Assembly: GCF_032062135.1 (NCBI RefSeq)
Contig: NC_092859.1
Span: forward strand, 47,993,962-48,057,961
Length of the DNA stretch: 64,000 nt
From: Pyxicephalus adspersus
Lineage: Eukaryota; Chordata; Amphibia; Anura; Pyxicephalidae
Reading direction: 5' to 3'
Shown piece after piece: positions 24,610-35,364 of this stretch. Numbering within the stretch: position 1 is the first letter of the stretch; every line of letters starts with the position of its first letter. Below the pieces are notes generated by a model that did no database searches, was not told the origin of the DNA, and saw only the letters and a program-made list of their open reading frames with translations. The translations under genes and the position numbers were made by a program.

Positions 24610-25914
24610 CAGGCAATATGGGTAACTAGTCTATCGTTTGTAGCCTGCTTCCATAGTTTAGTTCTATAATAATGATTTTGTCTAGGTGAATTTTGTTTAT
24701 GCAAACAGGTACTGTCTGGGTTTCATATTAATTATCATGAATTTAAATTAAATTATAGTCACTTTTTCTGCACACTTGGCAAAGTGTCAGTTCCTTTTTT
24801 GTATGTGTTGGAGAAACAAGGAGTGCCTAATATGTTTTGTACTGTTCAAAACATTTTTGCAGGTTGTCAGGTTCACCTTTCATATAAGTCATTTGTGAAT
24901 TATATAATAAAAAAGGGAACACAAGGATCAAAACCTTTTGTTAAGATTAATAGATTGTTGATACCTGTAGCATAGAACAGATGCTTAGTATTTAGAATAA
25001 ACTGGAGTAGCTCTGTTGCCAAATCTGATAAATATAAGCAGTTCATTTCTATGTCCTAATATTGTACCTGTTTCATTTTTTTTACATTGCCTGAGTGATT
25101 GATCCTAATTTCCACAGAGTGACATCAAGATCATCAGTAAAACGATATGTTCTGATGATGTTAATCAACATGACCTCAGATTTGAATGCTTCTCACTGCT
25201 GATTTTCAGCTACAATTTTCAGTGTCAGTGTTCCTCCCAGAGATCAATGGTCCTTACTTTGATTGTCAAAATGTCAATGTCATTATTAGAAGACTTTGTT
25301 GGCGGTGCATCATTATTCAGGGTAAGCAAGTCATATAGCACCATTCCTATGGAACTCTATGTTCTCCCATTCTAAAGCTTCAAGAACATGTCAAATGCTC
25401 CTAAGAGCCTATTCAATGAATACAAACAGCAAAAGTGCAACTGTATCAATCCAAAGTTAGCTTAGTAAAGTTAAATTTAGTAAAGCAAATTCAAGATATA
25501 TTTTAGGTTGTTTCTTCTTTCTAATATTTTTGTATTTTGCAATTAGGAGCCATTTTTTGTTTATTGCATTCTACTGGTTTCTGACTCCTGAAGGCCCAAA
25601 CAAATATATGGCAAATTTATAAAGGACAATGCTGTGCCTTCCAGGTTGAAGTACACTATACTGCTTCATTTTAAATAAACCCCTTATTTTTTTGTACTTT
25701 ATGCCATTTTATTAGTTAGGTTGTATCTATGGTAAGTTTGTGCTAGTTAGTACAGCCCCTAATTACTATACCCAGTATAGTATAGTTTGCCTTGCAACCA
25801 GTCAATGTTGTTCCTGTCCATGTAAAGCTAAGAAGCTTTTGGAGACAAATGCTTTTTCAGCTCAAGAAAAAATAAACCTCTTGCAGCGTTCCAGTCTGGA
25901 TTAAACCAGACCTA
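24610..25914. other. No recognisable feature
   Basis: AT-rich sequence with no frames or repeats that could be supported. Confidence 0.4.
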
Positions 25915-25916
25915 TA

Positions 25917-26375
25917 TAGGTAGTCCTCACGTTAAAGACATCTGACATACAGACAACTCCTAGATATGAACGGGCTTTCCTGCTTGTTAGTGTGCAGCAC
26001 AGAGGGTTGATAGGGGGGAGGGGGCAGTTTGCATGACTTGCAGAACAAATCTTGTGCTATACACAGCTGAGCAACATCTTGTAACTCTTTAAGGACCAAG
26101 ACAAACTCTGTAGCTGTTTCTTTTTGCATATCAAAGCACAGCTTGTTGCATATGAATGTCTAGACTCTTTAAAGTTTTTTGTTTTTTTGCTTTGTGATAA
26201 ACTCACAGTGAGGATTTTATACAGTACTGACACCACGATGCCTAATATTATGTTGGGACAAACATCTGTCCTAATTGCATTTATTAAAATAATTTACCCG
26301 TTCTGACCTACATACAAATTCAACATAAGAACAAACCTACAGTCCCTATCTTGTATGTAACTTGGGGACTTCTTG
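25917..26375. mobile_element. TA-flanked MITE, copy 3, inverted
   Basis: A 459 bp copy of the 1878-2366 element in opposite orientation. The ends are TAGGTAGTCC and GGGGACTTCTTG, with TA on both sides (25915-25916 and 26376-26377). Interior words such as GCATGACTTGCAGAA and TAATTGCATTTATTAAAAT match copies 1 and 2 in reverse complement. Confidence 0.85.
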
Positions 26376-26929
26376 TATTGGATTCTACTTCTGTACTTTG
26401 GACACTTACAAAGAACATTTTTGAACTGTTTAGGTCTTGTACTTAATCCACCCCAATTCAACTTGTTTTTCCTGATTCTTTACCCTGTAGTAGGGATAAT
26501 CCCAAACACATCCAGTACAGGCTCTCTCTGATGTCTGTAACATAGAGAATGGCTGGTTTAATAAAGTGCTAATAGTAAGAATTTCCATGCAGCCTCTATT
26601 CACTATTCAGAATAAAACCTGCTTGGAAGTCTATATGTGATTGGTGATACGTCAACCGCAAAGAGGGGAAGGTACAATGCACAGGAGGAAGAACACATTG
26701 AACATCTGAGGAGTTCTAGAAATTATTACTACAGGAGAAATAAAACTAAACACATTTAGAAGACTTCCGGACTTTAGCATAACTGTAATATTTGCTTGTA
26801 TAGCATTAGCAATAAACTGAATTGTTTCATTGGTTGCTTGAAATTGCCTTTTATTAGGTAAAGATAATGAAACTGAAAACCAATAATTCTTCAGCTTGTG
26901 ATGGAGATTTCCATATTTCTGTGAAATAT

Positions 26930-27020
26930 GCAATACAAATATGTAAATAAGGCAAATGTGAAACACAAATGTAAAAGAATGGCAAGTTTGCAATACAAAT
27001 GTATAAAAATGGCAAAACAG
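26930..27020. repeat. Three-unit 30 bp tandem repeat
   Basis: Units begin at about 26930, 26960 and 26990, with the pattern GCAATACAAATRTRTAA followed by AATGGCAAA or AAGGCAAA. On the minus strand each unit reads as ten residues (a YICIA..PF type period), which explains the repetitive open frames there. No gene is implied. Confidence 0.75.
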
Positions 27021-27029
27021 AAGGCACCA

Positions 27030-28201
27030 AATGAAAAATATTTTTGAATATGGACCCTATTTCAGTACAGTGCAAATGCCTATATACAGCAAGTTTATTG
27101 TCCATATACTCTGCATAAACTTAAATCAAGAAATGTAATACTGCATTTCCTGTTTTTTCTCAATATATATGAGGTTCTATTAAAAAAAATTCAAAGCCTC
27201 TGAATATTACAAAGTAGAAAAACAGCAAAAGATTATAAAATAATAGTGTACTTTACATTTGAAATCTAAAGGCTCATTGCAATTGCATGTTATTGCCCTT
27301 AGGCGCACATTAATGGATTTCTGACTTTTCTGACACTACATTATTTTTCAGTAAACATATCTTTGAAAATATAATATTAAAAAAGCACATTAATGTTTGA
27401 CTCATATTACAAAGGATAAATGAAAATATAAAGAAAGAGGGGGTTATAAAATAATTTTGTTTTCCTAAAGAAAACACAGAACCTGTAATATTTTCATAAT
27501 ATAATATTTAAAAAATAATATAAAAAATATTATAAATGTATTTATATTAAAAAATATTATAAAATATATAATATTTTATTTATAAACTTATAAAGTTTGT
27601 TTTATAAATTAGTTCTACATTTTGACTTAAAATTTAACAAGTATTGTTTTTAGAGAAATATTCAATTACAGCAATAATTATATATTTAATTCTATAGATA
27701 ACTAGCTGAGGTCCTTTAAACATCGAGGTACTTTTACCAAAAAAAAGTTTTGCGTTTAAAATTATACAGTAACTTCTTGACTACTACTTATAAAAATGTG
27801 TCTCTATTCAAATTGATTAGGGAATGTTTAGAACCTCTGTGTGTTTGTGTTTGGTGGGTTTTTTTCTTTTTACTTCTGTATGGGAGAGAAAGTGAAAAGA
27901 AAAATATCTTAGATTTGGTTGTTTTTCCATTGATGATTTTACCTCCCCTTTCTGGTCTGGAAATGGTCACCAAATCGAAAGGATGAATCTAACAGGGGTT
28001 CAGACAGAAAAAAGTCCTTGGAAGAGTTATTAACCAAAAAATATTTTAAAGTCTTTTTAGTTCCCATTTTTTTAGCCCCTTAGAACAACAACCATTTACA
28101 CAAGACCTAATGGATCACTTTGTGTTTTGTTCTCATCTGTAGTTGTAAAAGTTGAATTAGTCAACAATAAGAAGAAGAATAACACACAGATCTTTAAAAT
28201 A
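27030..28201. other. AT-rich, locally palindromic, no gene
   Basis: The stretch 27490-27620 is almost pure A/T with interrupted TATAATATTT words that can fold back. No other structure was recognised. Confidence 0.4.
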
Positions 28202-28209
28202 TTTTATCC

Positions 28210-28488
28210 TGGTGATCCCCAACCTTTTGCATGTTGACCACTAAATGCACGGACTCAAAGTCCGGGGAGCAGTGTGTCACTCAAAAGGGAAGAAACTTCC
28301 CCCCAGAGTGACGTCATGATGCCAGAACCTGCCCCCCACCCTGAGCCTGCAATGCATACTGGAGACATGGTCTCCGGCTCTGGCCAGTGCGCCCCCCCAA
28401 GCAGGGTCCTTCCCCTGACCCTGCTGGTGGGTGCATTGGCCAGAGTCATGGCCCACCTCTCAGGCGGACCGGGGGTTGGGGACCCCTA
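28210..28488. mobile_element. hAT-type MITE, copy 1
   Basis: A 279 bp element with ends TGGTGATCCCCAACC and GGTTGGGGACCCCTA. The flanks TTTTATCC (28202-28209) and TTTTAAAC (28489-28496) agree at 6 of 8 positions. The interior shares TCATGATGCCAGAACCTGCC with the copy at 30232 and, inverted, the GC-rich subterminal part of the hAT element at 21647. Confidence 0.8.
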
Positions 28489-28749
28489 TTTTAAACCACC
28501 CCATGTTATGTCCAACAATGTATAATAATACTTTCGCGAATTAATTTCTTTACAGTAGAACTTGATCTGCAAAGTTTAGCTAACATGGGTGAGACTTATG
28601 TAATATCCAGAATGAGACTTAACATCTCTTTCCAAAATACAATAAAACTATAGTTAAGATGTTCAATAATAATAAAGATCAAGGACAGTTGGTGTTATGC
28701 TCAACAGCTTCCTTTGCAGCATACAAGCTTCTCTATAGCTGCAAGATGC

Positions 28750-28920
28750 TCTTTGTTTGACAAATAAATGCATGTTTATCTTACTCTAGTGACTTAATAA
28801 ATGAAACCTGTTTTGTATAGACTGATTCTTTATGTGTTTGTCTAATTACTTATCAAAATGCTGCTTAGAAATGCATCATAATACACTCAGCTTTAAAGGC
28901 TGCTAACAAGGAGAAACTAG
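28750..28920 (+). repeat. Local direct duplication, left copy
   Basis: Matches 29447-29612 over about 165 bp: GCTCTTTGTTTGA, GTGACTTAATAAATGAAACC, AATGCTGCTTAGAAAT and CTCAGCTTTAAAGGCTGCT. The copies flank the block at 28921-29440. Confidence 0.85.
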
Positions 28921-29440
28921 GAGATTGAAAAATTTAGTCAACTAATAGAAAGTGATTTTTAGGAAATTAATTCTAAGTTTACTGGATCACCCAAGTACTC
29001 CCATGATAGTCTATCTTCTCTTCTGTCTTGGTGAGTTTTAATAAATCAGCCCATTGTGTATATGCTTGCGAGTGGAGAGGAGCAAATGAACTATTCTAGA
29101 TATTTTGGTTACTGGATGTTCCCTGCTGAGTGCTGTGGTCCCTCCACCATACTCTACAGCCTGAAACGACATAGTGTCTAGTGGAAGAAACCATGGCAAA
29201 CAGCAGGAAACATTCTGTTCCACAGTCAAGCAATGCCAGATTGCAGTAGTGCCCTTAGGCATTTAACACTCACCAGAGGCAAGTACACAGCATGCTTCTT
29301 TATAGCTCAGTGCTGCCTAAAGTTGTTGATACATTTTTATAGTAGATTTTCATGAAATGGACTTTGCATTGTCCCCCACCTGGAAAAGAAGGAATTTACA
29401 AAAATCAAGTTTAGACTAAAAACAGCACAATACAAAAGCA
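28921..29440 (+). repeat. Duplicated block including a truncated foldback MITE, copy 1
   Basis: The first 135 bp are the MITE variant with CTGGATCACCC and TGATAGTCTATCTTCTC, lacking its left part. Single-copy-looking sequence follows (TTGGTTACTGGAT, CCCTGCTGAGTGCT, CAGATTGCAGTAGTGCCC) and ends in AACAGCACAATACAAAAGCAA. The whole is repeated at 34845-35362. No coding content was found. Confidence 0.85.
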
Positions 29441-29446
29441 AGTTGC

Positions 29447-29612
29447 TCTTTGTTTGATGGTCAGAATAAATGCATATTTATCTTACTTTAGTGACTTAAT
29501 AAATGAAACCTGTTTTGCATAGACTGATCTTTTATGTTTGTCTAATTATTTATCAAAATGCTGCTTAGAAATACATCATAATTACACTCAGCTTTAAAGG
29601 CTGCTGACTAGG
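29447..29612 (+). repeat. Local direct duplication, right copy
   Basis: Right partner of 28750-28920, with a few indels (for example GATGGTCAG inserted after GCTCTTTGTTT). Confidence 0.85.
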
Positions 29613-30223
29613 AGAAACAGAGAAAATTCCTCTAGGCTAATACAACTCTGCCAGGAAAAGTCACATTTAACTGCTAATCACTTTAAACCTTAAGGCCATT
29701 TAATATATTGCTGTGCTCTAATAGCATTCAGACCTTCAGCTGAGGCAAAGAAAACAATTAATTATATTATTGATTAGCCCTTAAATTCTTTACTTGTTGC
29801 ATAACTGTAGAGCTGGACATAGACATGCTCAAATTGTTTGTAAATCAATTGGCACTACAAAATCAAAAGAGCACAGTTTTATTCTAATATTGATGTTATA
29901 GCTTTGCTCCAATACATTGTAATTAAAGCTAAAATCTTCAAAATGTTATATTTTTTGTAATAAAATGTTACAATTTGTATTAATCTATTTACCATTTCAA
30001 AATACCAAAATATAAAAACATTTTTATTATAAATTATAAATGATTTAATTTTTCTAAAATAATGAAAAAAATGCCTAAAACGTACACAAAATGACCTGCT
30101 CTTCCACGTAAATCTATACTTCACAGATTCCAAAGTAGATGATATGTTAATCATTAGTGATAAAGCAGTAAATATGGCATTCACCAAGCATTTACAGCAG
30201 GTGAAAGCTAACAGGTTCATGTG
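29613..30223. other. No gene; 29640-29790 conserved-element-like
   Basis: No coding support. The first part has homeodomain-type words (ACAATTAATTATATT, TTGATTAGCCC) and no repeat match in this window. The remainder is AT-rich. The 144-codon minus-strand frame (29879-30313) runs partly into the MITE at 30232 and is not called. Confidence 0.35.
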
Positions 30224-30231
30224 TTCTAAAC

Positions 30232-30556
30232 CAGTGGTCCCCAACCTTTGCACGCCACGGACCACTAAATGCACGAACTCCGGACCACGCATGCACAGGG
30301 AGCCGTGTGTCACTTAAAAGGGAAGAAACTTGCCCCCAGAGTGATGTCATGATGCCAGAACCTGCCCACTCTCCATAAACACAACTCGCCCACCCCCTGA
30401 GCCTGTGATATCTTTGGGAGATGTGGTCTGTGGCTTTGGCCCAAGCAGAGTCCTTCTCCTGACCCTGCTGCTGGGTGCACTGGCCAGAGATGCGACCGAC
30501 CTGTCAGACAGCCATAGCCCACTAGTGGGCTGTGGACTAGGGATTGGGGACCTCTG
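30232..30556. mobile_element. hAT-type MITE, copy 2
   Basis: A 325 bp element with ends CAGTGGTCCCCAACC and GGATTGGGGACCTCTG. It has a perfect 8 bp target duplication, TTCTAAAC, at 30224-30231 and 30557-30564. The interior matches 28210-28488. It is non-coding. Confidence 0.93.
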
Positions 30557-30799
30557 TTCTAAACCATAATAATTGTTCTACCCGCAATGATTGTTTGGTC
30601 AATGTGACGTTCACTGTTTTTCAAATTTATTCCTTTGTTTCCTTGGTTTAAAAAGTAATATTCCCTATTTTAACAATTGTCATATATTCCTAAAATGTAT
30701 CCGTACTTTTCCACCCACCTTAAAAATGATTACCATTGCCTTAATGTTTTAAATGTACCCTAAATGATTGCTTTTGGTTGATTATTCATGTGCGTTAAG

Positions 30800-31508
30800 T
30801 GTTTTTTTTTTCTTCTCGCAAATCATGGACTTGAGAGGCAGTGTCTGGGAGTGTTTCGCTTCTGGGATCAGGAATACATGTATGAGCAATACAAAAAAAG
30901 AGTCAGACATTATTGGGCTGGCATATGAATTGAAATCCCTTTATGAAGAGAAGTCGGTGTCTTATTGACTCATTCGGTATCTACAAAAATATCTAATAGC
31001 AAAGGTGTAATCCCATAGGCCTACAAATACAAATTTTACCCATCGTCAAAAGTGTTGCAATGATTAAAAAAGAATGGGAGGATATTTTAGGGGGATGTAC
31101 ACGACAAATAATGATTAATAATATGATGATAATTGGAACTTAGAGAAATTGAGACAGAGTTGAATAAACTCTATGCAGAACATTCAGGAGTAATCAAATG
31201 TTTGGAGAAAAAAATGTGGAAATTCAAGAATACCTACAAAGGTTAAATTCCCAATTAGTTTCCAACAAAAGTTTTTGAGGATCAATAGGCCTTCCTCACT
31301 GATAGAGGCTATAGACGGTCACAAACTTCAAGAACAAATACATATAAAAAAAGATCCTATCAGAATCAAATTAATGATGAAACAACAGATGAAAGCGGCT
31401 CTGAATGTTTTTCACAAACATCTCAGAGTGGCAGAAATACTGGACAATGCAAACAAGGTACAAAAAGAATCATTAATGCTATTTCATCACAACAGACTCA
31501 AAAACCAA
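30800..31508 (+). pseudogene. Penelope-like element, N-terminal region
   Basis: Broken, lysine-rich frames (30768-30968 and 31275-31520) lie immediately upstream of sequence recognisable as Penelope-like protein, on the same strand. The second frame is cut by a hAT MITE at 31517. Assignment rests mainly on position and continuity, because the N-terminal part of these proteins is poorly conserved. Confidence 0.55.
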
Positions 31509-31516
31509 AAAGACGG

Positions 31517-31880
31517 TTAGGGATGAGCGAGCAAGTTTTTAAAACTCGATCTCACGGCAAATTCGTCCATTCTCAAAATTGTAAGTGAGAACAGCTAGTG
31601 TAAAATCACCGATCGAGATCAAATTTTAATAAAAAATTTTTTTTTTCAAAAAACAAATCACAGGCTGTGCTGATCAATGAATGCAGCCACAGCCCTAGAG
31701 GTTAATTAACCTCTAGTGCTGGGGGATCACACACAGGGGGATTCCCAGGGCTCCATAAATGAATGCAGTCCTGGAAATCCTCCTGTACCGATTTCCTGGA
31801 ACTTAAGGTGGGTCCGCGAAATGGGTTCGCCAAAATTTTGCAGACCCATCAGAAGTTCAAGGAAATTTTCACGGGAATGA
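31517..31880. mobile_element. hAT-type foldback MITE inserted in the Penelope-like element
   Basis: The left end TAGGGATGAGCGAGC and interior CCTCTAGTGCTGGGGGATC, TTCGCCAAAATTTTGC and AGAAGTTCAAGGAAATTTT match 19476-20101 and the right end of 48015-49790. The left flank is AAGACGGT. The expected CTCATCCCTA right end and its target duplication are missing, so the last few tens of bases were deleted. Confidence 0.8.
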
Positions 31881-31884
31881 CAGA

Positions 31885-32757
31885 TCCTTCACAACCCACA
31901 TCTGATTGCAATGTTAGCACCCCACCACAACTGATATGGCTTGTTCTAAAGCCCCTAATACCACTGATAATTCTAGGTTCCCTGATTCAGGAACTGCACC
32001 CTCACAGGGCACAAATCACCCGTCACAACAAGGGTCAAGATCAATGAGAAACTTTGTATACGAAATTCTAAATGTAAACAACTAAGTGTAATCACTTTCT
32101 CTGCGTGCCCTCTTAGTGAGGAAGAGTTTAAAGTTTTAAAGCTAGGTTTAAGCTTTTGTCCATCTGATAAGTGTGATACGTTTGAGTTCATTAAGGATGT
32201 ACATCTCTTTTGTAGAAAACTTTTTTCTAAGGTTCTTGTTGATAGAGAACCAAACCCAACTGGGTTAACACCTCTCAACACTCAGGGCTATAATATTGAT
32301 GACTATAGGACATTGAAAACTTTGATGCAACTTTGGGAGGAAAGCAATATGGAAGACATGTACGAATATGAATCCCAGCCTATTGTGGCATCTAAATCAG
32401 ATTTGTAAAAACCATTTAGAAATATGAAACTTAAATCCAAAAATGTTCCTGATTTAGGACAGAACTCTGTCATATCTATATTTCTCAAACAGGTTTCCAA
32501 GCAGTTAGGGATTTAGAAGTTAAAAATTCACATGGCAATTTGTCAATAGAAAAGAGGAATATAATTAAAAATCTACAAATAAACTCTGGGATAACAATTA
32601 AACCTGCCAAAAAGGGAGGTAATGTAGTCATAATGGATACGGATAAATACAAACAGATATGTCTAAAAATCTTAGACAATTAAGATTGGCGATTAAGAAT
32701 GACGAATATTATCAAATGATATCAACAGGCAGCAAATGATGAAGTTATTATTAAAAA
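31885..32757 (+). pseudogene. Penelope-like element, RT N-terminal half
   Basis: Frames disrupted by stops contain LGLSFCPSDKCDTFEFIKDV (from about 32142) with HLFCRKLF after it, the conserved block before the RT of Penelope-like proteins. TIKPAKKGGNVVIMDTDKY (about 32595-32650) is the Penelope equivalent of the KPADKGG RT motif. Such elements encode an RT related to telomerase. The RT core and the C-terminal GIY-YIG domain are absent, because the sequence runs into an AT-rich foldback at 32758. The minus-strand element at 55649-57018 carries the missing C-terminal half of a related protein. Confidence 0.8.
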
Positions 32758-33109
32758 AACTCATCAAAATATGTCTAATAGTTAATACATTAATACATTA
32801 AATATTAAACTTTAAAAACAAAAAAAAGATCTGAAAAAAATATATAGTTAAACATGTAAAATAACTGTACAGTAGCATATATATTATAATTCAAATAATT
32901 TTGTATTGGATTCAATACAAAATAGCTGTATTGAGTCCAATACAAAGAAATCTTGATAAAATTTACAAATAATTATATTATATATATATTATGTATCCTA
33001 CTGTACAGTTCTATTACACGTATCACTATTTGGTATTTTGACAGATTTTTGTTTTTTATTTAAAGTTTAATATTAAATTTAATAAATTTTGGACATATTT
33101 CGGTGAGTT
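32758..33109. repeat. AT-rich foldback element with central hairpin
   Basis: A 352 bp inverted repeat. Left-arm words AACTCATCAAAATATGTC, ATTAAATATTAAACTTTAAA and ACTGTACAGTAGCATA are mirrored in the right arm. At the centre two 20-base arms (32900-32919 and 32927-32946) pair with one mismatch around a 7-base loop. The outermost arms (GACATATTTCGGTGAGTT on the right) look like terminal inverted repeats. No coding. It interrupts or truncates the Penelope-like frame. Confidence 0.8.
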
Positions 33110-33965
33110 GTGCCTAAGAATTATAGGCCTACAATGTAAACTAAATTTCCATGCAAAAAAAAAATGTAATGCTTTTTTCGTGGAAATACGGACATAATTA
33201 GAATGCTAGGGGGTGTTAAAGTAATTTTGGGAGCAGCATTTAACAGAAAAGAACTCTCTCTTCCCCACATTTGGGTGAGTGGATTTGTTTAAAATGTATA
33301 TGATAGTTTCTTATTGATTTCTTTTTTAATATATAATTCATATTACACTTCTGTCTTTTACTAATGGATTACAATAGCGGGGTATACACAGCATGATTGG
33401 AAACCATTAGGATTAACTAAGTTAGAAGCAACAGGAACGTTTAACAGTCATTGTGATGGGGATATCATATACGAGTCACTATTTCACTACTTCAATCAAT
33501 TAAATAATGGGCATCAATTAAATAATGGAAATGATGGAAATTAACAATAGAATGTAAGGGTGAATAATTTGTGTTTTTAAGATTTAAAGGAAAATGGGAA
33601 AAGAAGAAACCTAAAAATTTAAATAAATAAAAAAAAACACAAAATATGCAATTACAACACAAAACATAAAATTACCATTTATTAATTATTGACATTTTCT
33701 CCTTTTCTCCAAATTATGACCAAATAAAATTGCTCTAAAGGGATGCTAATCTGCCCTTTGGCTCACTCCTGTTTTAACAACCTATGAGAGAAGAGCCTAC
33801 AGGTAATTACCAGCACCCAGCAGATGGATGTAAGTCCATTTTTGATTTATTCTGTTGTGTTTGTTGAGCTATCCATTATGTTTAGGTAATTTCTTGAGAC
33901 ATTAGAATCTGTGATTTACTGAGTGAATATGTGGATACATTCTAATATTTATTATTGTCATAATT
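33110..33965. other. AT-rich sequence, possibly Penelope-like 3' flank
   Basis: No protein motif. It leads directly into the hammerhead-like motif at 33970, so part may be the untranslated end of the Penelope-like element. This is inference. Confidence 0.35.
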
Positions 33966-33969
33966 GTAG

Positions 33970-34025
33970 ATCTCCTGTTTCTGAGGAAGCCAACATAGTT
34001 TCCACGAAACGCGTAGAAGCTCTGG
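33970..34025 (+). ncRNA. Hammerhead-ribozyme-like core
   Basis: The core order is CTGAGGA (33981-33987, box CUGANGA), a short variable stem II region, GAAA (34006-34009), the short palindromic ACGCGT stem III, and GTA as a possible NUH cleavage triplet. This matches the minimal hammerhead motif with short stem III known from Penelope-like retroelements. Stem I (TTT/GAA) pairs over only about 3 bp and stem II is weak, so it is probably inactive. It lies about 1.2 kb downstream of Penelope-like coding remnants on the same strand. Confidence 0.5.
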
Positions 34026-34029
34026 ATTA

Positions 34030-34765
34030 CATAATTTAGAGTGTATTTCACAAGGAGATTTACAACAGTGCTGTACTCGTTTCTTGTTTTTTTTTATGTA
34101 TTGTATTGTACATTTTTAACAAGTGTTTTTGAGTAAAACTGTAATTGATTTTAAGGATTATGCAAATTGAGAATTGTTTGATTTTGACCTCCAAAGTCCT
34201 GTGATTTGGTTATCCTTTAAGAAACCTTGCTACATGTATTTGTAACTGGAATGTGGTCAATGTATGTTTGGTCCTGAAGAGGTGCAAAACACCATTATCT
34301 ATTTTCTCCTTCCCCAGCTACCTCAGCACATAATGTTTAGAGCCAGGCTCCTCTACATTGTGCACAGGAGTGTTTCTGGGTTACAGAGCTGATTTGGCAG
34401 AACTATCTCATACATAATATCTGTGTGCATGTATATGTGGGTTTAAATAATGGAAAAACCATCGGGCATGTGTGGAAGGGTGAGAATTAGGTGCTAGTTG
34501 CACCTAACTTTTTTTATGGATGGCCTATAAAGCAGAGCATAGCAACTAATCACAATTTGCCCATGCTGCCTCATAACCCTACCAATACCTTTGCATGCCT
34601 GGTTTAGCTTGTGCTGTTACAGTAGTAGTGCCACTGCTAATAATGCCTTGTCCATGCTTGCACCCACTAATGCACATTGTGAGGTGGATAGGTCATGCAT
34701 AAATACAATTTCAGTAAAAGGAACTATCAGCAGTACCACCAACGTAAAACAGCCATGCTCTGTAA
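34030..34765. other. No recognisable feature
   Basis: No frame or repeat could be supported. The 80-codon frame at 34591-34833 runs into the following MITE and is not called. Confidence 0.4.
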
Positions 34766-34769
34766 AAAG

Positions 34770-34952
34770 ACACCAGGTTGATTTATTAAATGTCTTCACC
34801 ATAAATCTGGAATGGATCTGGCCCAAGATTTAAAGCATTTGCAAGCTAATAGTGAAAAGATTTTTTTAGGAAATACATTCCAAGTTTTCTGGATCACCCA
34901 GGTTCTCCCATGACAGTCTATCTTCTCCAGTCTTGATGAGTTTTAATAAATG
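34770..34952. mobile_element. Foldback MITE variant
   Basis: The left arm GGTTGATTTATTAAATG and the right GAGTTTTAATAAAT are partly complementary. The interior has GGAATGGATCTGGCCCAAG and CTGGATCACCCAGG. Its right part is shared with 28921-29053 as part of the duplicated block. Confidence 0.7.
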
Positions 34953-35362
34953 GGGAGAAGCAAGTGAACTCCTCCAAATATTTTGGTTACTGGATATTCC
35001 CTGCTGAGTGCTATGGTCCCTTCACTGAACTCTACATCCTGAAGCAACATAGTGGCCAGTAGAAGAAACCAAGGCAAAAACCAGGAAACATTCTATCCTA
35101 CAGTCAAGCAATTTCAGATTGCAGTAGTGCCCATAGCCATTTTACACAAAAATATTCACTCACAAGAAAGCAAGTATACAACATGCTCCTTAATAGCTCA
35201 ATGCTGCTTAAAGTTGTTCATAGATTTATATTGTAAATATTCCTGAAATGGAGTTTGCATTGCCCCCCCCCCCCCCCAAAAAAAAAAAAAAAGCATTTTC
35301 AGAAACAAAGCTGCTTTATGGGAAAGTTTAGCCTGAAAACAGCACAATACAAAAGCAATTTA
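34845..35362 (+). repeat. Duplicated block, copy 2
   Basis: Second copy of 28921-29440, ending at the same word (AACAGCACAATACAAAAGCAA). A C-run plus A-run (35262-35296) has expanded inside this copy where copy 1 has CCCCCACCTGG. Confidence 0.85.
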
Positions 35363-35364
35363 TA

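Noticed and set aside
29879..30313. 144-codon minus-strand frame as a gene
   Set aside because: Its N-terminus lies within the hAT MITE at 30232-30556 and the rest is AT-rich sequence rich in Phe, Ile and Lys codons.
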